The position numbers and the translations under genes are program-made. Shown piece after piece: positions 1 to 11,500 of a stretch of 64,000 bases of DNA; position 1 is the first letter of the stretch, and the number at the start of each line of letters is the position of its first letter. This DNA comes from Pelomonas paludis (GTDB lineage: Bacteria; Pseudomonadota; Gammaproteobacteria; Burkholderiales; Burkholderiaceae_C), in contig NZ_JBDPZD010000001.1 of the NCBI RefSeq assembly GCF_039872745.1, forward strand, positions 930,001 to 994,000, in the 5' to 3' direction. The notes beneath the pieces are model-generated. The model searched no databases, was not told where the DNA came from, and was given only the letters and a program-made list of their open reading frames with translations.

Positions 1-1
1 C

Positions 2-3000
2 GTCGTGGCCGCCACGGTGCGGGCCATCCAGCTGCTGGGCCGGCAGTTCGTGCTGGGGCGCAACATCGAGGAGGCCCAGGCCGAGGCGGCCGCAGCGCGG
101 CGCAGTGCCGCGCACCTTCGCTTCAGCTTCGACATGCTGGGCGAAGGCGCTCGCACCGAGCCGGATGCCGAGCGCTACCTGGCCAGCTATGCCGGGGCGC
201 TGCAGGCCCTGGCGGCGCAGCGCATGGCAGGCGCCGGCCCCGAGGCGGCCGACGGCATCTCGATCAAGCTCAGCGCGCTCTTCAGCCGTTACGAGGTGCT
301 GCAGCGCGAGCGTGTGTTCACCACCCTGCTGCCGCGTGTGTGGCAGCTGGTGCAGCTCGCCGCCGAGGCCAACCTCAATCTCACGCTCGATGCCGAAGAG
401 GCCGAGCGCCTGGAGCTCTCGCTCGATGTCTTTGACGCCCTGGCCGCGCGCATCGCCGCCGAGCATCCGCAGTGGCGCGGCTTTGGCCTCGCGGTGCAGG
501 CCTACCAGACGCGCGCGCTCGCCGTCATCGACCACGTGGCGGCCACGGCGTGCAGGCACGGGCTGCGCTTCATGGTGCGATTGGTCAAAGGTGCCTACTG
601 GGACGCCGAGATCAAGCGCGCCCAGGAGTTGGGCCTTGGCGGCTACCCCGTCTTCACCCACAAGCCCCACACCGACCTCAGCTACCTGGCCTGCGCCGCC
701 CGATTGATTGCCCACCGCGAGCTGATCTACCCGCAGTTCGCCACGCACAACGCGGCCACGCTGGCGGCCGTCGCGGGGCTCGCGCAGGCGGCCGGCGCGC
801 GCTTCGAGCTGCAGCGCCTGCACGGCATGGGCGAGGCCCTCTACCGCGAGTTCGCCAAGACCCACCCCGACGTGCCCGTGCGCGTCTACGCGCCGGTGGG
901 CGAGCACCGTGACCTGCTGGCCTACCTGGTGCGGCGCCTGCTGGAAAACGGCGCCAACTCGTCCTTCGTGCACCAGCTCTGCGACCCCGAGTTGCCGATC
1001 GAGCAACTGCTGGCCTCGCCCTTGGATCAAGTCCTCTCGACACCGGGCCTGCCCCTGCCCGCACAGCTGTTCGAGCGCGAGGGGCGCCGCAATTCGATGG
1101 GGCTGGACTTCACTGAACTCGCGCCGCGCGAGGCCCTGCAGCAAGCCCTCACCCAAGCGGACACCGAGCCCGTGCCTAAGGCCGGGCAAAGCGACGTCGA
1201 GCAGGCCATGGCCCGCCTGCAAGCCGCCGCCCCGGCCTGGGCGGCGTGCCCGGTTCTTGACCGCGCCGCCTGCCTGCGCCGCGCGGCCGATGCGCTGGAG
1301 GCGCAGACGCTCGCCTTCTGCGCCCGCCTCACCCATGAGGCCGGCAAGACCGCCGCCGACGCTATGGCCGAGGTGCGCGAGGCGGTGGACTTCCTGCGCT
1401 ACTACGCCGGCCAGGCCGAGCAGGACCCCGCCTTGATGCGCGGGCGTGGTGTGTTCGTCTGCATCTCGCCCTGGAACTTCCCGCTCGCCATCTTTGCGGG
1501 TCAGATGGCGGCGGCCCTGGTGGCTGGCAATGCCGTGGCCGCCAAGCCCGCCGAGCAAACGCCCGCGGTGGCGCGCGCCATGGTGGCGCTGCTGCATGAG
1601 GCCGGCGTGCCGCGTGACGCATTGCAACTGCTGCACGGCCCCGGCGAGCGCGTCGGCGCCGCGCTGGTGGCGCATGCAGCCTGCGCGGGTGTGAGCTTCA
1701 CCGGCTCCACGGCCGTGGCTCAGCACATCCACCGCGCATTGGCGGCCCAGCCGGGCCCACCGCGCCCCTTGATTGCCGAGACAGGCGGGCTCAACGCCAT
1801 GGTGGTGGACTCGACGGCCCTGCCCGAGCAGGTGATCGACGCTGTGGTGCAAAGCGCCTTCCGCTCCGCCGGCCAGCGCTGCTCGGCCCTGCGCCTGCTG
1901 TGCCTGCACGACGGCATTGCCGACCGTGTGATCGAGATGCTGCGTGGTGCCATGGCCGAGCTGCGCGTGGGCAGCCCGGCGCGGCTGGACACCGACGTCG
2001 GCCCCTTGATCGACGACGAGGCCCACGTCCACATCGCGCGGCATGTGCTGCGCCTGCGGCGCGAAGCGCGGTTCATTGCCGAGTCCCCGCTGGCTGAGCC
2101 GCACCCGCGCCTGCTGGCCCCCATCGCGTTTGAGATCGGCCGCATCGACGAGCTGCGGGAAGAGATCTTCGGCCCCGTGCTGCATGTGCTGCGCTGGCAG
2201 GGCGAGCCTGAGGGCGTGATCGACGCCATCAACGCCTTGGGCTATGGGCTGACGCTCGGCCTCCAGACCCGCATCGACAGCCGTGCGGAACGTCTGGCGG
2301 CCCTGGCGCGGGTTGGCAACGTCTACGTCAACCGCAACATCGTCGGCGCGGTCGTTGGCGTGCAGCCGTTTGGGGGCGAAGGCCTCTCGGGCACCGGCCC
2401 CAAGGCCGGCGGCCCGAGCTATCTGCGGCGCTTTGTGGCCGAGCCCGCCCTGCGCACTTCGCTGCCGCCCCTGCACCTCGCGTGGCCGGCGGCATCCATC
2501 GATCTGCCGGTGGACGCCGCCTGGGCCGCCACGCCCTTGCTCGACCGCCTGGCCCTGCTGCGCCACGCCGCGTGCCCGCTGCTGGCACCCCTGTGGCCCG
2601 CCGCCCTGGCCCAGCTCGACGAGCTGCAACTGCCCGGCCCCACGGGCGAGCGCAACACCCTGCGGCACCGCGCGCGCGGGCATGTCGTCGTGATCGGGCT
2701 TGGCGAGGCCGGCCTGGCCGCTGCCGCCAGCGCCCTGCTGGCCGGCAACTCCTTGAGCTGGATCGGCGGCAGCGAGGCCGAGCTGCGCCCCTGGCGCGAG
2801 GCAGGGCTGCCGCTGATGAGCGCCCGCGTGCTGCCGCCCGAGGCCCTGCCAGGTCTGCTGGCCGCGCCCGCCCTGGCTGGCTTGGCACTGGCCTCCAGCG
2901 ATGCCGAGGCCGCTGCCCCCCTGGCCCGCCACCTCGCCGCTCGCCCGGGGCCGCTCGTCCCCTTGATCCTGTCCGCCGGCCACCCGCAACAGCTCTACCG

Positions 3001-3091
3001 CTTCGCGGCCGAGCAGACCCTGACCGTCAACACCGCCGCTGCCGGCGGCAACGCGGCGCTGCTGGCCTCAGGCGTGGCGGTGCGCTCCTGA
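2..3091 (+). CDS. putA: Bifunctional proline dehydrogenase / glutamate-semialdehyde dehydrogenase PutA (5' end outside window)
   Basis: PutA oxidises proline to glutamate in two steps, with FAD-linked proline dehydrogenase and NAD-linked aldehyde dehydrogenase activities in one chain. The frame is open from the window edge, so the N-terminal DNA-binding/arm region lies outside; about 1028 residues remain. The proline dehydrogenase half shows RLVKGAYWDAEIKRAQ and LQRLHGMGEALYREF. The dehydrogenase half follows from about residue 395 and contains the catalytic Glu in AETGGLNA (near residue 592) and the catalytic Cys in SAGQRCSAL (near residue 626). A C-terminal extension of about 150 residues is present, as in long PutA proteins. 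The GTG at position 5 is internal, not a true start. Function is certain; the N-terminal regulatory part cannot be judged. Confidence 0.96.
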   Translation, partial: VVAATVRAIQLLGRQFVLGRNIEEAQAEAAAARRSAAHLRFSFDMLGEGARTEPDAERYLASYAGALQALAAQRMAGAGPEAADGISIKLSALFSRYEVLQRERVFTTLLPRVWQLVQLAAEANLNLTLDAEEAERLELSLDVFDALAARIAAEHPQWRGFGLAVQAYQTRALAVIDHVAATACRHGLRFMVRLVKGAYWDAEIKRAQELGLGGYPVFTHKPHTDLSYLACAARLIAHRELIYPQFATHNAATLAAVAGLAQAAGARFELQRLHGMGEALYREFAKTHPDVPVRVYAPVGEHRDLLAYLVRRLLENGANSSFVHQLCDPELPIEQLLASPLDQVLSTPGLPLPAQLFEREGRRNSMGLDFTELAPREALQQALTQADTEPVPKAGQSDVEQAMARLQAAAPAWAACPVLDRAACLRRAADALEAQTLAFCARLTHEAGKTAADAMAEVREAVDFLRYYAGQAEQDPALMRGRGVFVCISPWNFPLAIFAGQMAAALVAGNAVAAKPAEQTPAVARAMVALLHEAGVPRDALQLLHGPGERVGAALVAHAACAGVSFTGSTAVAQHIHRALAAQPGPPRPLIAETGGLNAMVVDSTALPEQVIDAVVQSAFRSAGQRCSALRLLCLHDGIADRVIEMLRGAMAELRVGSPARLDTDVGPLIDDEAHVHIARHVLRLRREARFIAESPLAEPHPRLLAPIAFEIGRIDELREEIFGPVLHVLRWQGEPEGVIDAINALGYGLTLGLQTRIDSRAERLAALARVGNVYVNRNIVGAVVGVQPFGGEGLSGTGPKAGGPSYLRRFVAEPALRTSLPPLHLAWPAASIDLPVDAAWAATPLLDRLALLRHAACPLLAPLWPAALAQLDELQLPGPTGERNTLRHRARGHVVVIGLGEAGLAAAASALLAGNSLSWIGGSEAELRPWREAGLPLMSARVLPPEALPGLLAAPALAGLALASSDAEAAAPLARHLAARPGPLVPLILSAGHPQQLYRFAAEQTLTVNTAAAGGNAALLASGVAVRS

Positions 3092-3093
3092 CA

Positions 3094-3291
3094 ATGGCTG
3101 GCATGGACGAGCCCCTGCCTGACGCTGACCCCATGCCCCAGCCCCCTCCTGCGCCAGCGCTGGAAGACTGCTGCGGCAACGGCTGCGACCCCTGCATCTT
3201 TGACCTGCACAGCCTCGCCATGGACGACTACCGGCGTGCGTTGCGGGCGTGGCGGGAGCGGCATCCGGAGCGCACCCCCCAGTCGCCCTGA
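3094..3291 (+). CDS. Oxidoreductase-like domain protein (small, cysteine-rich)
   Basis: This 65-residue protein has a proline-rich start followed by CCGNGCDPCIFD and a helical Y-R-R-A-L-R-A-W segment. That is the pattern of the short oxidoreductase-like domain family seen at the N-terminus of some eukaryotic reductases and as stand-alone bacterial proteins. The clustered cysteines could bind a metal or a cofactor, but no activity is established for the family. It begins two bases after the putA stop, so it is likely co-transcribed with putA. There is no clear ribosome-binding site, and an alternative ATG lies at 3103. The family call is reasonably secure; the role is unknown. Confidence 0.75.
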   Translation: MAGMDEPLPDADPMPQPPPAPALEDCCGNGCDPCIFDLHSLAMDDYRRALRAWRERHPERTPQSP

Positions 3292-3341
3292 GGCGACGCT
3301 CGTCCGGGCGAAAATCATCGCCTGAGTCAGGGAGACAAAAG

Positions 3342-5855
3342 ATGGGGTCCAAGTTCTTGAGCGGTGTTGGCCGCTGTGTGCTGCTGAGTCTGGCCGCCTG
3401 GCTCACGGCTTGCGGAGGAGGTGGCGGCGGCAGCGGCGGTGACTCTGTGCCAAGCGGTGGCGCTGGCGCGCCAGTGCCTGTCCTGCCGTCGGCCGAAGAG
3501 TACTTCCCGCTCAACACCGGCGACCGTTGGTCCTATGGAACGGACACCCAGCACACGACGCTGGTGTCCGCGATCGGGCCGCAGCAACTCCCGTCGGGGC
3601 AGGCCATGCTGGTGCGCACGATGGGTCAGAACGGTCAGACGGAGGAGTTCTACCAACGCGACGCGAACGGTGTGCGCCAGTACCCCGGGCCGATCGCAGA
3701 CCAGCTGACCACGGCCTTCGGACCGCTGCTGGTCATGAAGCCGACGCTCACGGTCGGGGACCGCTGGGTCGTGGTGGATGCGACCGTCTCCAACGGCGTC
3801 TACATCGACGACGACAGCGTGCCCGACGTCGTCGCTCTGCACATGGAGTCCACCGTGATCGGCATGGAATCGCTGACGGTGGGTGGCAAAGACTTCACCC
3901 GCGTGGCGCACATCCAGACGGTAGGAACACGCAGCAAGAAGCTGTCCCGCAGCGGCAACACACTCGTCACGACAGTCACGTCCGACGATTGGTATGCGCC
4001 GGGGCTCGGCCTCGTTCGCAGCCGCGTCACGACGGTCGATGGCTCGCTGCCGCCGAGCACCCGAGAAAGCAGTCTGACCGGTTGGCTCGTCGGCAGCCAG
4101 CGCAGTGACACCAAAGCCCCGGGCATCGTGGCTACGTCCCCGGCGGCGGGAATGATCGTCAGTGGCTGCTGTGTGTCCGTGGGGGCAAGGTTTGACAGGC
4201 TCATGGACACCTCGCCCCCTGGTGAGCCTCTGCAGCTCACCGGGCCCGACGGGAAGCCGGTGGCCGGCAACACGGTCTGGGATTGGCACGGCGACTTCTT
4301 CGCGTTCACACCGTCGAAGCGCTTGACCAGCGGCACCTACACCGCACGGGTCACTACGGCCAACCGCGACGTCGCGGGCAATGCCTTGCCTGCAGAGCTC
4401 AGCTGGCAGTTCGTTGTCGATACCACCGGTCCCGCCATAACGCCGGTGCAGCCCCTGCCCAATGCCAAGGACGTCGCACTCGACAGCAAGATTGTTTTCA
4501 CGGTCGAAGCCGACACTGACTTCTCGCGATTGGCGCTCGCCGATCTGGAGGTGACGAGCTTGGCCGGGTCGATCGAGGTGGATCGCAGTGTCTCGGGCAA
4601 CACCATCACGCTCACGCCCAAGAAGCCGCTGCCGCGCGGCGCGCACCTGCGGGTGCAACTGGGCAACCTCGTGGACCAGTTGGGCAACGCCGGCAGCTTG
4701 GCCTGGGAGTTCGACACCGACCCTGGTCGCTTTGCGCCACCCCAGGCGTTGACGACAGCGACCGTCACTGCGGTCACCATCGGCGATCTGGACGGTGACG
4801 GTCGCAACGACGTGGTGCTGGCCTTGCCGGCCGATGGCAGCGGCGTGAGCCCCACGTTGCAGGTGTTCATGGGCCAGGCAGGAGGCACCTTCTCAGCGCC
4901 GCGTACCTATGCCACTGCCCCCGGGCATGAGCGGAACATCACCAGCCTCGCAGTCGTCGATCTCGACCGCAAGGGCCAGATGGCCATTGTGGCGGGCAAC
5001 GATCTCACGGCGCTGCAGATTCTGCGTCGCCAGCCCGACGGGCGGCATGCCGTGAGCCAGGTCATCGACACAGCCAGCGCGTATGCCGTGCGGGTCGTGG
5101 ACTTCAACGGCGATGGTCGCCCTGACCTTGTCGGCCGGCCGTACAACGGCAGCGAGGTGCAGATCTGGCTCCAGCAGCCCGACGGACGTTTCGGCGCCGG
5201 CAGGGCGGTGGCATTGGAAAGCTTCGGAGGCAGTCCAGGCTTTGCTGTGGGCGACCTCAACAGTGATGGTCGGCTGGACATCGTCACCAGCGGCGTCGGG
5301 CTTGGCAAGCAGTTCGGCGTCGCTTATCAGCAGCCCGACGGCAGCTTCTCGTCGCCCGTCTACGTGAACGTAGCGTCCGGCTTTTGGGGGCAGGGTGTGG
5401 CCATCGGCGACGTCAACGGCGATGGCCGGCAGGACCTGATCGTCAGTAACCAGGGCGTGGACGCCGTCAGCGTTCTGCTGCAGGACGCGAAGGGGCAATT
5501 GCTCCCTGGGGTGGCACAGCCTGGTACAGACGGTGCGACACGAGTCAGTCTGGCGGACATCGATGGTGACGGGCGACTGGACATCGTGTCGGCAGGCACT
5601 GGCTGGCCGCTCATCGTGACACTGCAGCGCAGCGATGGAAGCTTGGACACCAGTCAGTCGTTTCCACGGCCTTGGGACCAATTTTTCGTCGATGACATCG
5701 TCGCGGTCGGCGACCTCGACGGCGACGGCCGACCCGACATCCTGTACGGGGGTTACTGGCTGCGACAGCGTGCGGTGCCTGCGCCGGCTGGTTCCGGCTC
5801 GGGTGGTACCAGACCGACTTGGTTGGGCCTGGGCCGGCTGCTGCGCACGCGTTAG
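3342..5855 (+). CDS. Secreted lipoprotein with bacterial Ig-like domain and FG-GAP/VCBS repeats
   Basis: The 837-residue product starts with a lipoprotein signal whose lipobox LTAC places the lipidated Cys at residue 24, followed by a Gly/Ser linker. The middle part, roughly residues 250-460, contains an Ig-like segment (phrases such as GTYTARVTTANRDVAGN). The C-terminal 370 residues hold at least six calcium-binding-type repeats, for example DLDGDGRNDVVLA, DFNGDGRPDLVG, DVNGDGRQDLIV and DLDGDGRPDILY, as in FG-GAP/VCBS beta-propellers. Such proteins are usually surface or periplasmic adhesion-like factors; the ligand cannot be told. The start at 3342 is chosen because GGAG precedes it and the signal peptide begins there; the frame is open further upstream. 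Confidence 0.85.
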   Translation: MGSKFLSGVGRCVLLSLAAWLTACGGGGGGSGGDSVPSGGAGAPVPVLPSAEEYFPLNTGDRWSYGTDTQHTTLVSAIGPQQLPSGQAMLVRTMGQNGQTEEFYQRDANGVRQYPGPIADQLTTAFGPLLVMKPTLTVGDRWVVVDATVSNGVYIDDDSVPDVVALHMESTVIGMESLTVGGKDFTRVAHIQTVGTRSKKLSRSGNTLVTTVTSDDWYAPGLGLVRSRVTTVDGSLPPSTRESSLTGWLVGSQRSDTKAPGIVATSPAAGMIVSGCCVSVGARFDRLMDTSPPGEPLQLTGPDGKPVAGNTVWDWHGDFFAFTPSKRLTSGTYTARVTTANRDVAGNALPAELSWQFVVDTTGPAITPVQPLPNAKDVALDSKIVFTVEADTDFSRLALADLEVTSLAGSIEVDRSVSGNTITLTPKKPLPRGAHLRVQLGNLVDQLGNAGSLAWEFDTDPGRFAPPQALTTATVTAVTIGDLDGDGRNDVVLALPADGSGVSPTLQVFMGQAGGTFSAPRTYATAPGHERNITSLAVVDLDRKGQMAIVAGNDLTALQILRRQPDGRHAVSQVIDTASAYAVRVVDFNGDGRPDLVGRPYNGSEVQIWLQQPDGRFGAGRAVALESFGGSPGFAVGDLNSDGRLDIVTSGVGLGKQFGVAYQQPDGSFSSPVYVNVASGFWGQGVAIGDVNGDGRQDLIVSNQGVDAVSVLLQDAKGQLLPGVAQPGTDGATRVSLADIDGDGRLDIVSAGTGWPLIVTLQRSDGSLDTSQSFPRPWDQFFVDDIVAVGDLDGDGRPDILYGGYWLRQRAVPAPAGSGSGGTRPTWLGLGRLLRTR

Positions 5856-5915
5856 CCCGAAGCCCCAGGCTCTGCCGCACAATCCGCGCGTCTGCGGCCT
5901 ACCTCACACAAGCCC

Positions 5916-6341
5916 ATGCGCCTGCGCCTTGCACTCGTCGCCCTTTCGCTCGTCCTGCTGCTGGCCGCCTACTTTGCGCTGGCCTGGCAGTGGAGCTACT
6001 CAGACGGCGAGCGCGCCGGCTGGGTGCAGAAGTTCTCGCGCAAGGGCTGGGTCTGCAAGACCTGGGAGGGCGAGCTGTCGATGGCGGTGCCGGGCAGCCT
6101 GGCGGTGGAGCGCTTCGAGTTCACCGTGCATGACGGGGCGACGGCCGAGCAGATCAACAAGCTGATGGGTCGCCGCGTGGCCCTGCACTACGAGCAGAAG
6201 GTGGGCTTGCCCGGCAGCTGCTTTGGTGAAACGCGCTACTTCGTCACCCAGGTGGTCTTGACCGACGAGGTGCCGCTGGCGCCCAACATCGGTGTGCCCA
6301 ATCTGCCGGCCGTGCCAGCGGCCTCTGCCGCGTCGCGCTGA
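5916..6341 (+). CDS. Conserved membrane-anchored hypothetical protein
   Basis: This is a 141-residue protein with one N-terminal hydrophobic segment (about residues 3-27). A soluble part with the phrases SYSDGERAGWVQKFSRKGW and VCKTWEGELSM follows, then a short Ala/Pro-rich tail. I recognise this pattern from Burkholderiales genomes, where it has been given inconsistent names, and no activity is known to me. The protein is probably a membrane-anchored periplasmic domain. The stop is two bases before the next gene (DUF2164), suggesting they are co-transcribed. Two cysteines, in WVCKT and GSCFGE, might form a disulphide. Confidence 0.7.
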   Translation: MRLRLALVALSLVLLLAAYFALAWQWSYSDGERAGWVQKFSRKGWVCKTWEGELSMAVPGSLAVERFEFTVHDGATAEQINKLMGRRVALHYEQKVGLPGSCFGETRYFVTQVVLTDEVPLAPNIGVPNLPAVPAASAASR

Positions 6342-6343
6342 GC

Positions 6344-6616
6344 ATGGCCATCGAGCTGGACCGCGAGGCCCGCGCCGAGGCGGTGCGCTCCATCGAGCGC
6401 TATTTCGAGCAGGAGCTGGACCAGCGCATCGGCAACATCGCCGCTGGCAGCCTGCTCGCCTACTTTCTCGAAGAGATCGGCCCGCTGGTCTACAACCAAG
6501 CCGTGGCCCAGGTGCAGGAGCGCTTGCTAGAGCGCGTGCAGGAGCTGGACCTGGAGCACCACGAGGACGCCTTCCAGTACTGGCGCCGCCGCGACGCGGC
6601 ACGCGGGCGGCGCTGA
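6344..6616 (+). CDS. DUF2164 family protein
   Basis: This 90-residue helical, charged protein matches what I know of DUF2164: an acidic/basic N-terminal helix, then RYFEQELDQRIGNIAAG, LLAYFLEEIGPLVYNQAV and an FQYWRRR end. No biochemical role is established for the family. The ATG lies two bases after the stop of the upstream membrane-anchored gene, which supports joint transcription. Sixty bases separate it from the following ABC transporter gene. Confidence 0.82.
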   Translation: MAIELDREARAEAVRSIERYFEQELDQRIGNIAAGSLLAYFLEEIGPLVYNQAVAQVQERLLERVQELDLEHHEDAFQYWRRRDAARGRR

Positions 6617-6676
6617 ACGGTCAATGAGTCGACGCTGCTGACAGCCACTGACGCCGCTGGCTGCGACACTTGCGGC

Positions 6677-8539
<1,863 letters not shown>

Positions 8540-11500
8540 TCAGCGCTGGCGGCGTGCCCGCCAGCCCAGCACCGCCAGGCCCAGGCCCATCAGCCCCCAG
8601 GTCCCCGGCTCGGGCACGGCGGCGGCCTGGAAGTCGCTCAGCACCAGGCCGGGCCCGCTGCCGTAGTGGACGACGAAGCTGCCGCGGCCGTCCTGCACGC
8701 TCAGGCGCTCGCCGTCGGCCACGTTGCCGAACTGGCCAAACACGCCCCCGGCCGCGTCGATCAGCACAAAGCTCTGGCCGGCTGCGGCGCTGAAGCCGTT
8801 GATGAAGCTCAGCTGCAGCACCGTGTCGCCACCGAGGTCCACGCTGCCGCCTACGGTCAGAGCGTCATAGCCCGCGCCGCGCGTCAGGCCGCCCAGCTCC
8901 ATGCTCAGCAGCGCGCCGCCGCTGAAGCTCAGGTCGCCGCGCACGCTGAAGAGGCCTGCACTCTCGCCAGGCGCCAGCTCGGCCGCTTGCACGCTGAGGC
9001 TGGCCACCTCGCCATGGCCGCCCAGCGTGCCTTCGTTCACCGTGGTGCGGCCGGTGTAGGCCTGCACGCCGTTCAGCACCAGGGTGCCCGCGCCGGTCTT
9101 GAGCAAGCCGAGGCCTGAGGCCAGCTCGCCGATGCTGCCCGGCACCACCAGGGTGTGGCCATTGGTGTCGATGAAACCGGCCTCATCGCCCGCGCTGCCG
9201 TCCAGCAGCACGCTGCGGCCCGCAGCCAGGCTGAACGAGCCCCAGGCGCGCAGGCCGCCCTGGGCGCTGCGGGTGCTCTCGCCGTCGAAGAAGCTCTTGC
9301 CCAGGATGAGCCGGTTGTTGGCGGCGCCCAGAGCGCCGTCGCTGGTCAGGCCCAGCACGGCGCTGCCAAAGCCTTGCGGGTCGCCCAGCACCAGGTCGCC
9401 GGTGAAGCTGTTGCCGGCGTTGGTGAGCCGCACGTCGAACTTGTCGCTGCTGCCCGGCATGCTGCCGCCCTGGATCTTGAGGGCGAGCGGGCCGCTCAAG
9501 GCACGCTCGATCACGATGGACTGACCGCCCGCCACAAAACCGGCGCCGCCCGGGCCGATGCTCAGGTTCATCGCATTGCTGATGACCAGCGGGGCGGCCA
9601 TGCGGGAGGTCGCTTCGAGGTTGCCGTTATCGATCAAGAGCGCATTGCCGGCGGCGCCCAGCGCCTGGGCGTGCCCGAGCGTGAGGCGGCTGCCGTGGGC
9701 CACGGTGATGCTGCCGCTGAAGCTGTTGGCGCCGTTCAGCGTCACCGCGCCGGGCGAGAAGCCCGCGCGCCCGACGACGAGGCTGCCGGTGCCGGCGAGC
9801 GTGCCGTCCAGCGTGGCAAAGAGCGGGCGCAGGCTGCCGCCGTTGCCGAGGTCCACCAGGCTGCCGTCCTGCGTGTTCAGGCTCTGCAGCGTCAGCACGC
9901 GGCCGCCCAGCGCCAGCTCGGCGCCGCTGCTCAGCGTGGCATTGCTGCGCGTGCCCAGGGCCTCGTCCACGCCCAGGGCCAGGCGGCCTTGCAGCACGTC
10001 CACGCGGTTGTCGCCGCTGCTGTTGGTGTTGGCGGTGTTCAGCAGCCAGGTGCCGGCGCCGGCCTTGGTCATGCCGAGGCCATTGATGGGCTGGTTGAAC
10101 ACCACCTCAAAGCCGCCGGTGTCCACCGTCATGTCGCGGAAGCTGGTGCTGCGCGTGGCGGCGATGTTCAGGTTGCCGGCCGCCACCAGGGTGCCGGGCA
10201 GTGAGGAGAAGCCGCTGCTGCGGCCGATGTTGAGCACACCGCCCGGGGCGCCCAGGCGCGCATCGCTGTCGATCACCAGCTCGGCGGCCTGCCCGTTGGA
10301 TTGCCCCGCCAGGGCCACGCCGCCGGTGTGGGTGTTGGTGCCCGTCAGTTCAAAGCGCGCGGCGCCGCCGAGGTTGAGCCGGCCGTCGCCAGAGATATTG
10401 CTGCTGATGGTGTGCGCACCACTGCCGCTGACGGACGCGGCCGTGCCGGACAGGGTCAGCGGCCGGCTCAGCGCGTAGCCATCGGGCAGGGCCAGGCCAC
10501 CGGCCAGCAGGATGCCCTGGCCTGCGGCGCCCAGGTTGCCGTCGTGGTTGAAGCGCAGCACCGTGAAGTTGGGCTGACCATTGGCATTGACCGTGCCGTC
10601 GTTCAGTACGCCGAGCCCACCGGCAAAGCTGTTGTTGCCCGTGGCCGTGATGACACCGCCGACGAAGCTGAAGCCGCCGTCGCCGCTGATATTGCTGCTG
10701 ACCGTGTTGGCGCCGCCGCCAATGAACTGCAGCACGCCACGGCCGCCGGTGGTGACGATGCTGCGGCTGAGGCCAAAGCCGTCGCGCAGCTCCAGCCGGC
10801 CGCCGTTCTCGAACTGCAGCACCGGGCTGGCGCTGCCCAGATAGCTCTCGCGGCCGAGGCTGAGCGTGCCGTTGCCGCTCAGCGTGATCTGGCCCGTGAA
10901 GCTGAGCGGCACCGTGGTGCGGAGGTCCAGCGTGCCGCTGCGCACGTCCAGGTCACGCTGGCCGCTGAGCGCGCCGGTGATGACCAGCTGGCCGAAGCCG
11001 CCCGCCGCAAAGTCCACCAGCACGCGCCCGTCGCCGGCCAGGCTGGCCACCGTGGCGGTGCCGCCGGCGCCCGTGGCCAGCACATCGCCATTGCCGCTCA
11101 CGGCGCCCGTGCTGATGTTGCTGCCCTCGGGCCGCAGGGTGAGGCTGCCCGCGCCTTTGATGGCGCCGAGCTGCAGCGTGTTCTGAGCGCCCGCCGTGCG
11201 CAGTTGCAGCGCCTGGCCGGCGCGATCGACCGCACCGCTGACCACGAACTTAACCGGCTTGGGCGCCGTGCCTCCGAGCGCCATGATCTCGGCGCTGTCG
11301 GTCAGCGTGATCGCACCGCTCACATTGCCACCGGGCGCGATGCCGAACAGCGTTTCCACGAAGCCGGCACTGCTGCTCAAGCGCCCACCCAGGGTGATGG
11401 GCCGGGCCAGTGTGGTCATGACGTTCGAGTCCACGATCTGCAGCTCGCCGCCGTGATCGACCTGGATGCTGCTCGTGCCTGCCAGCGCGCCGCCCGCCAC

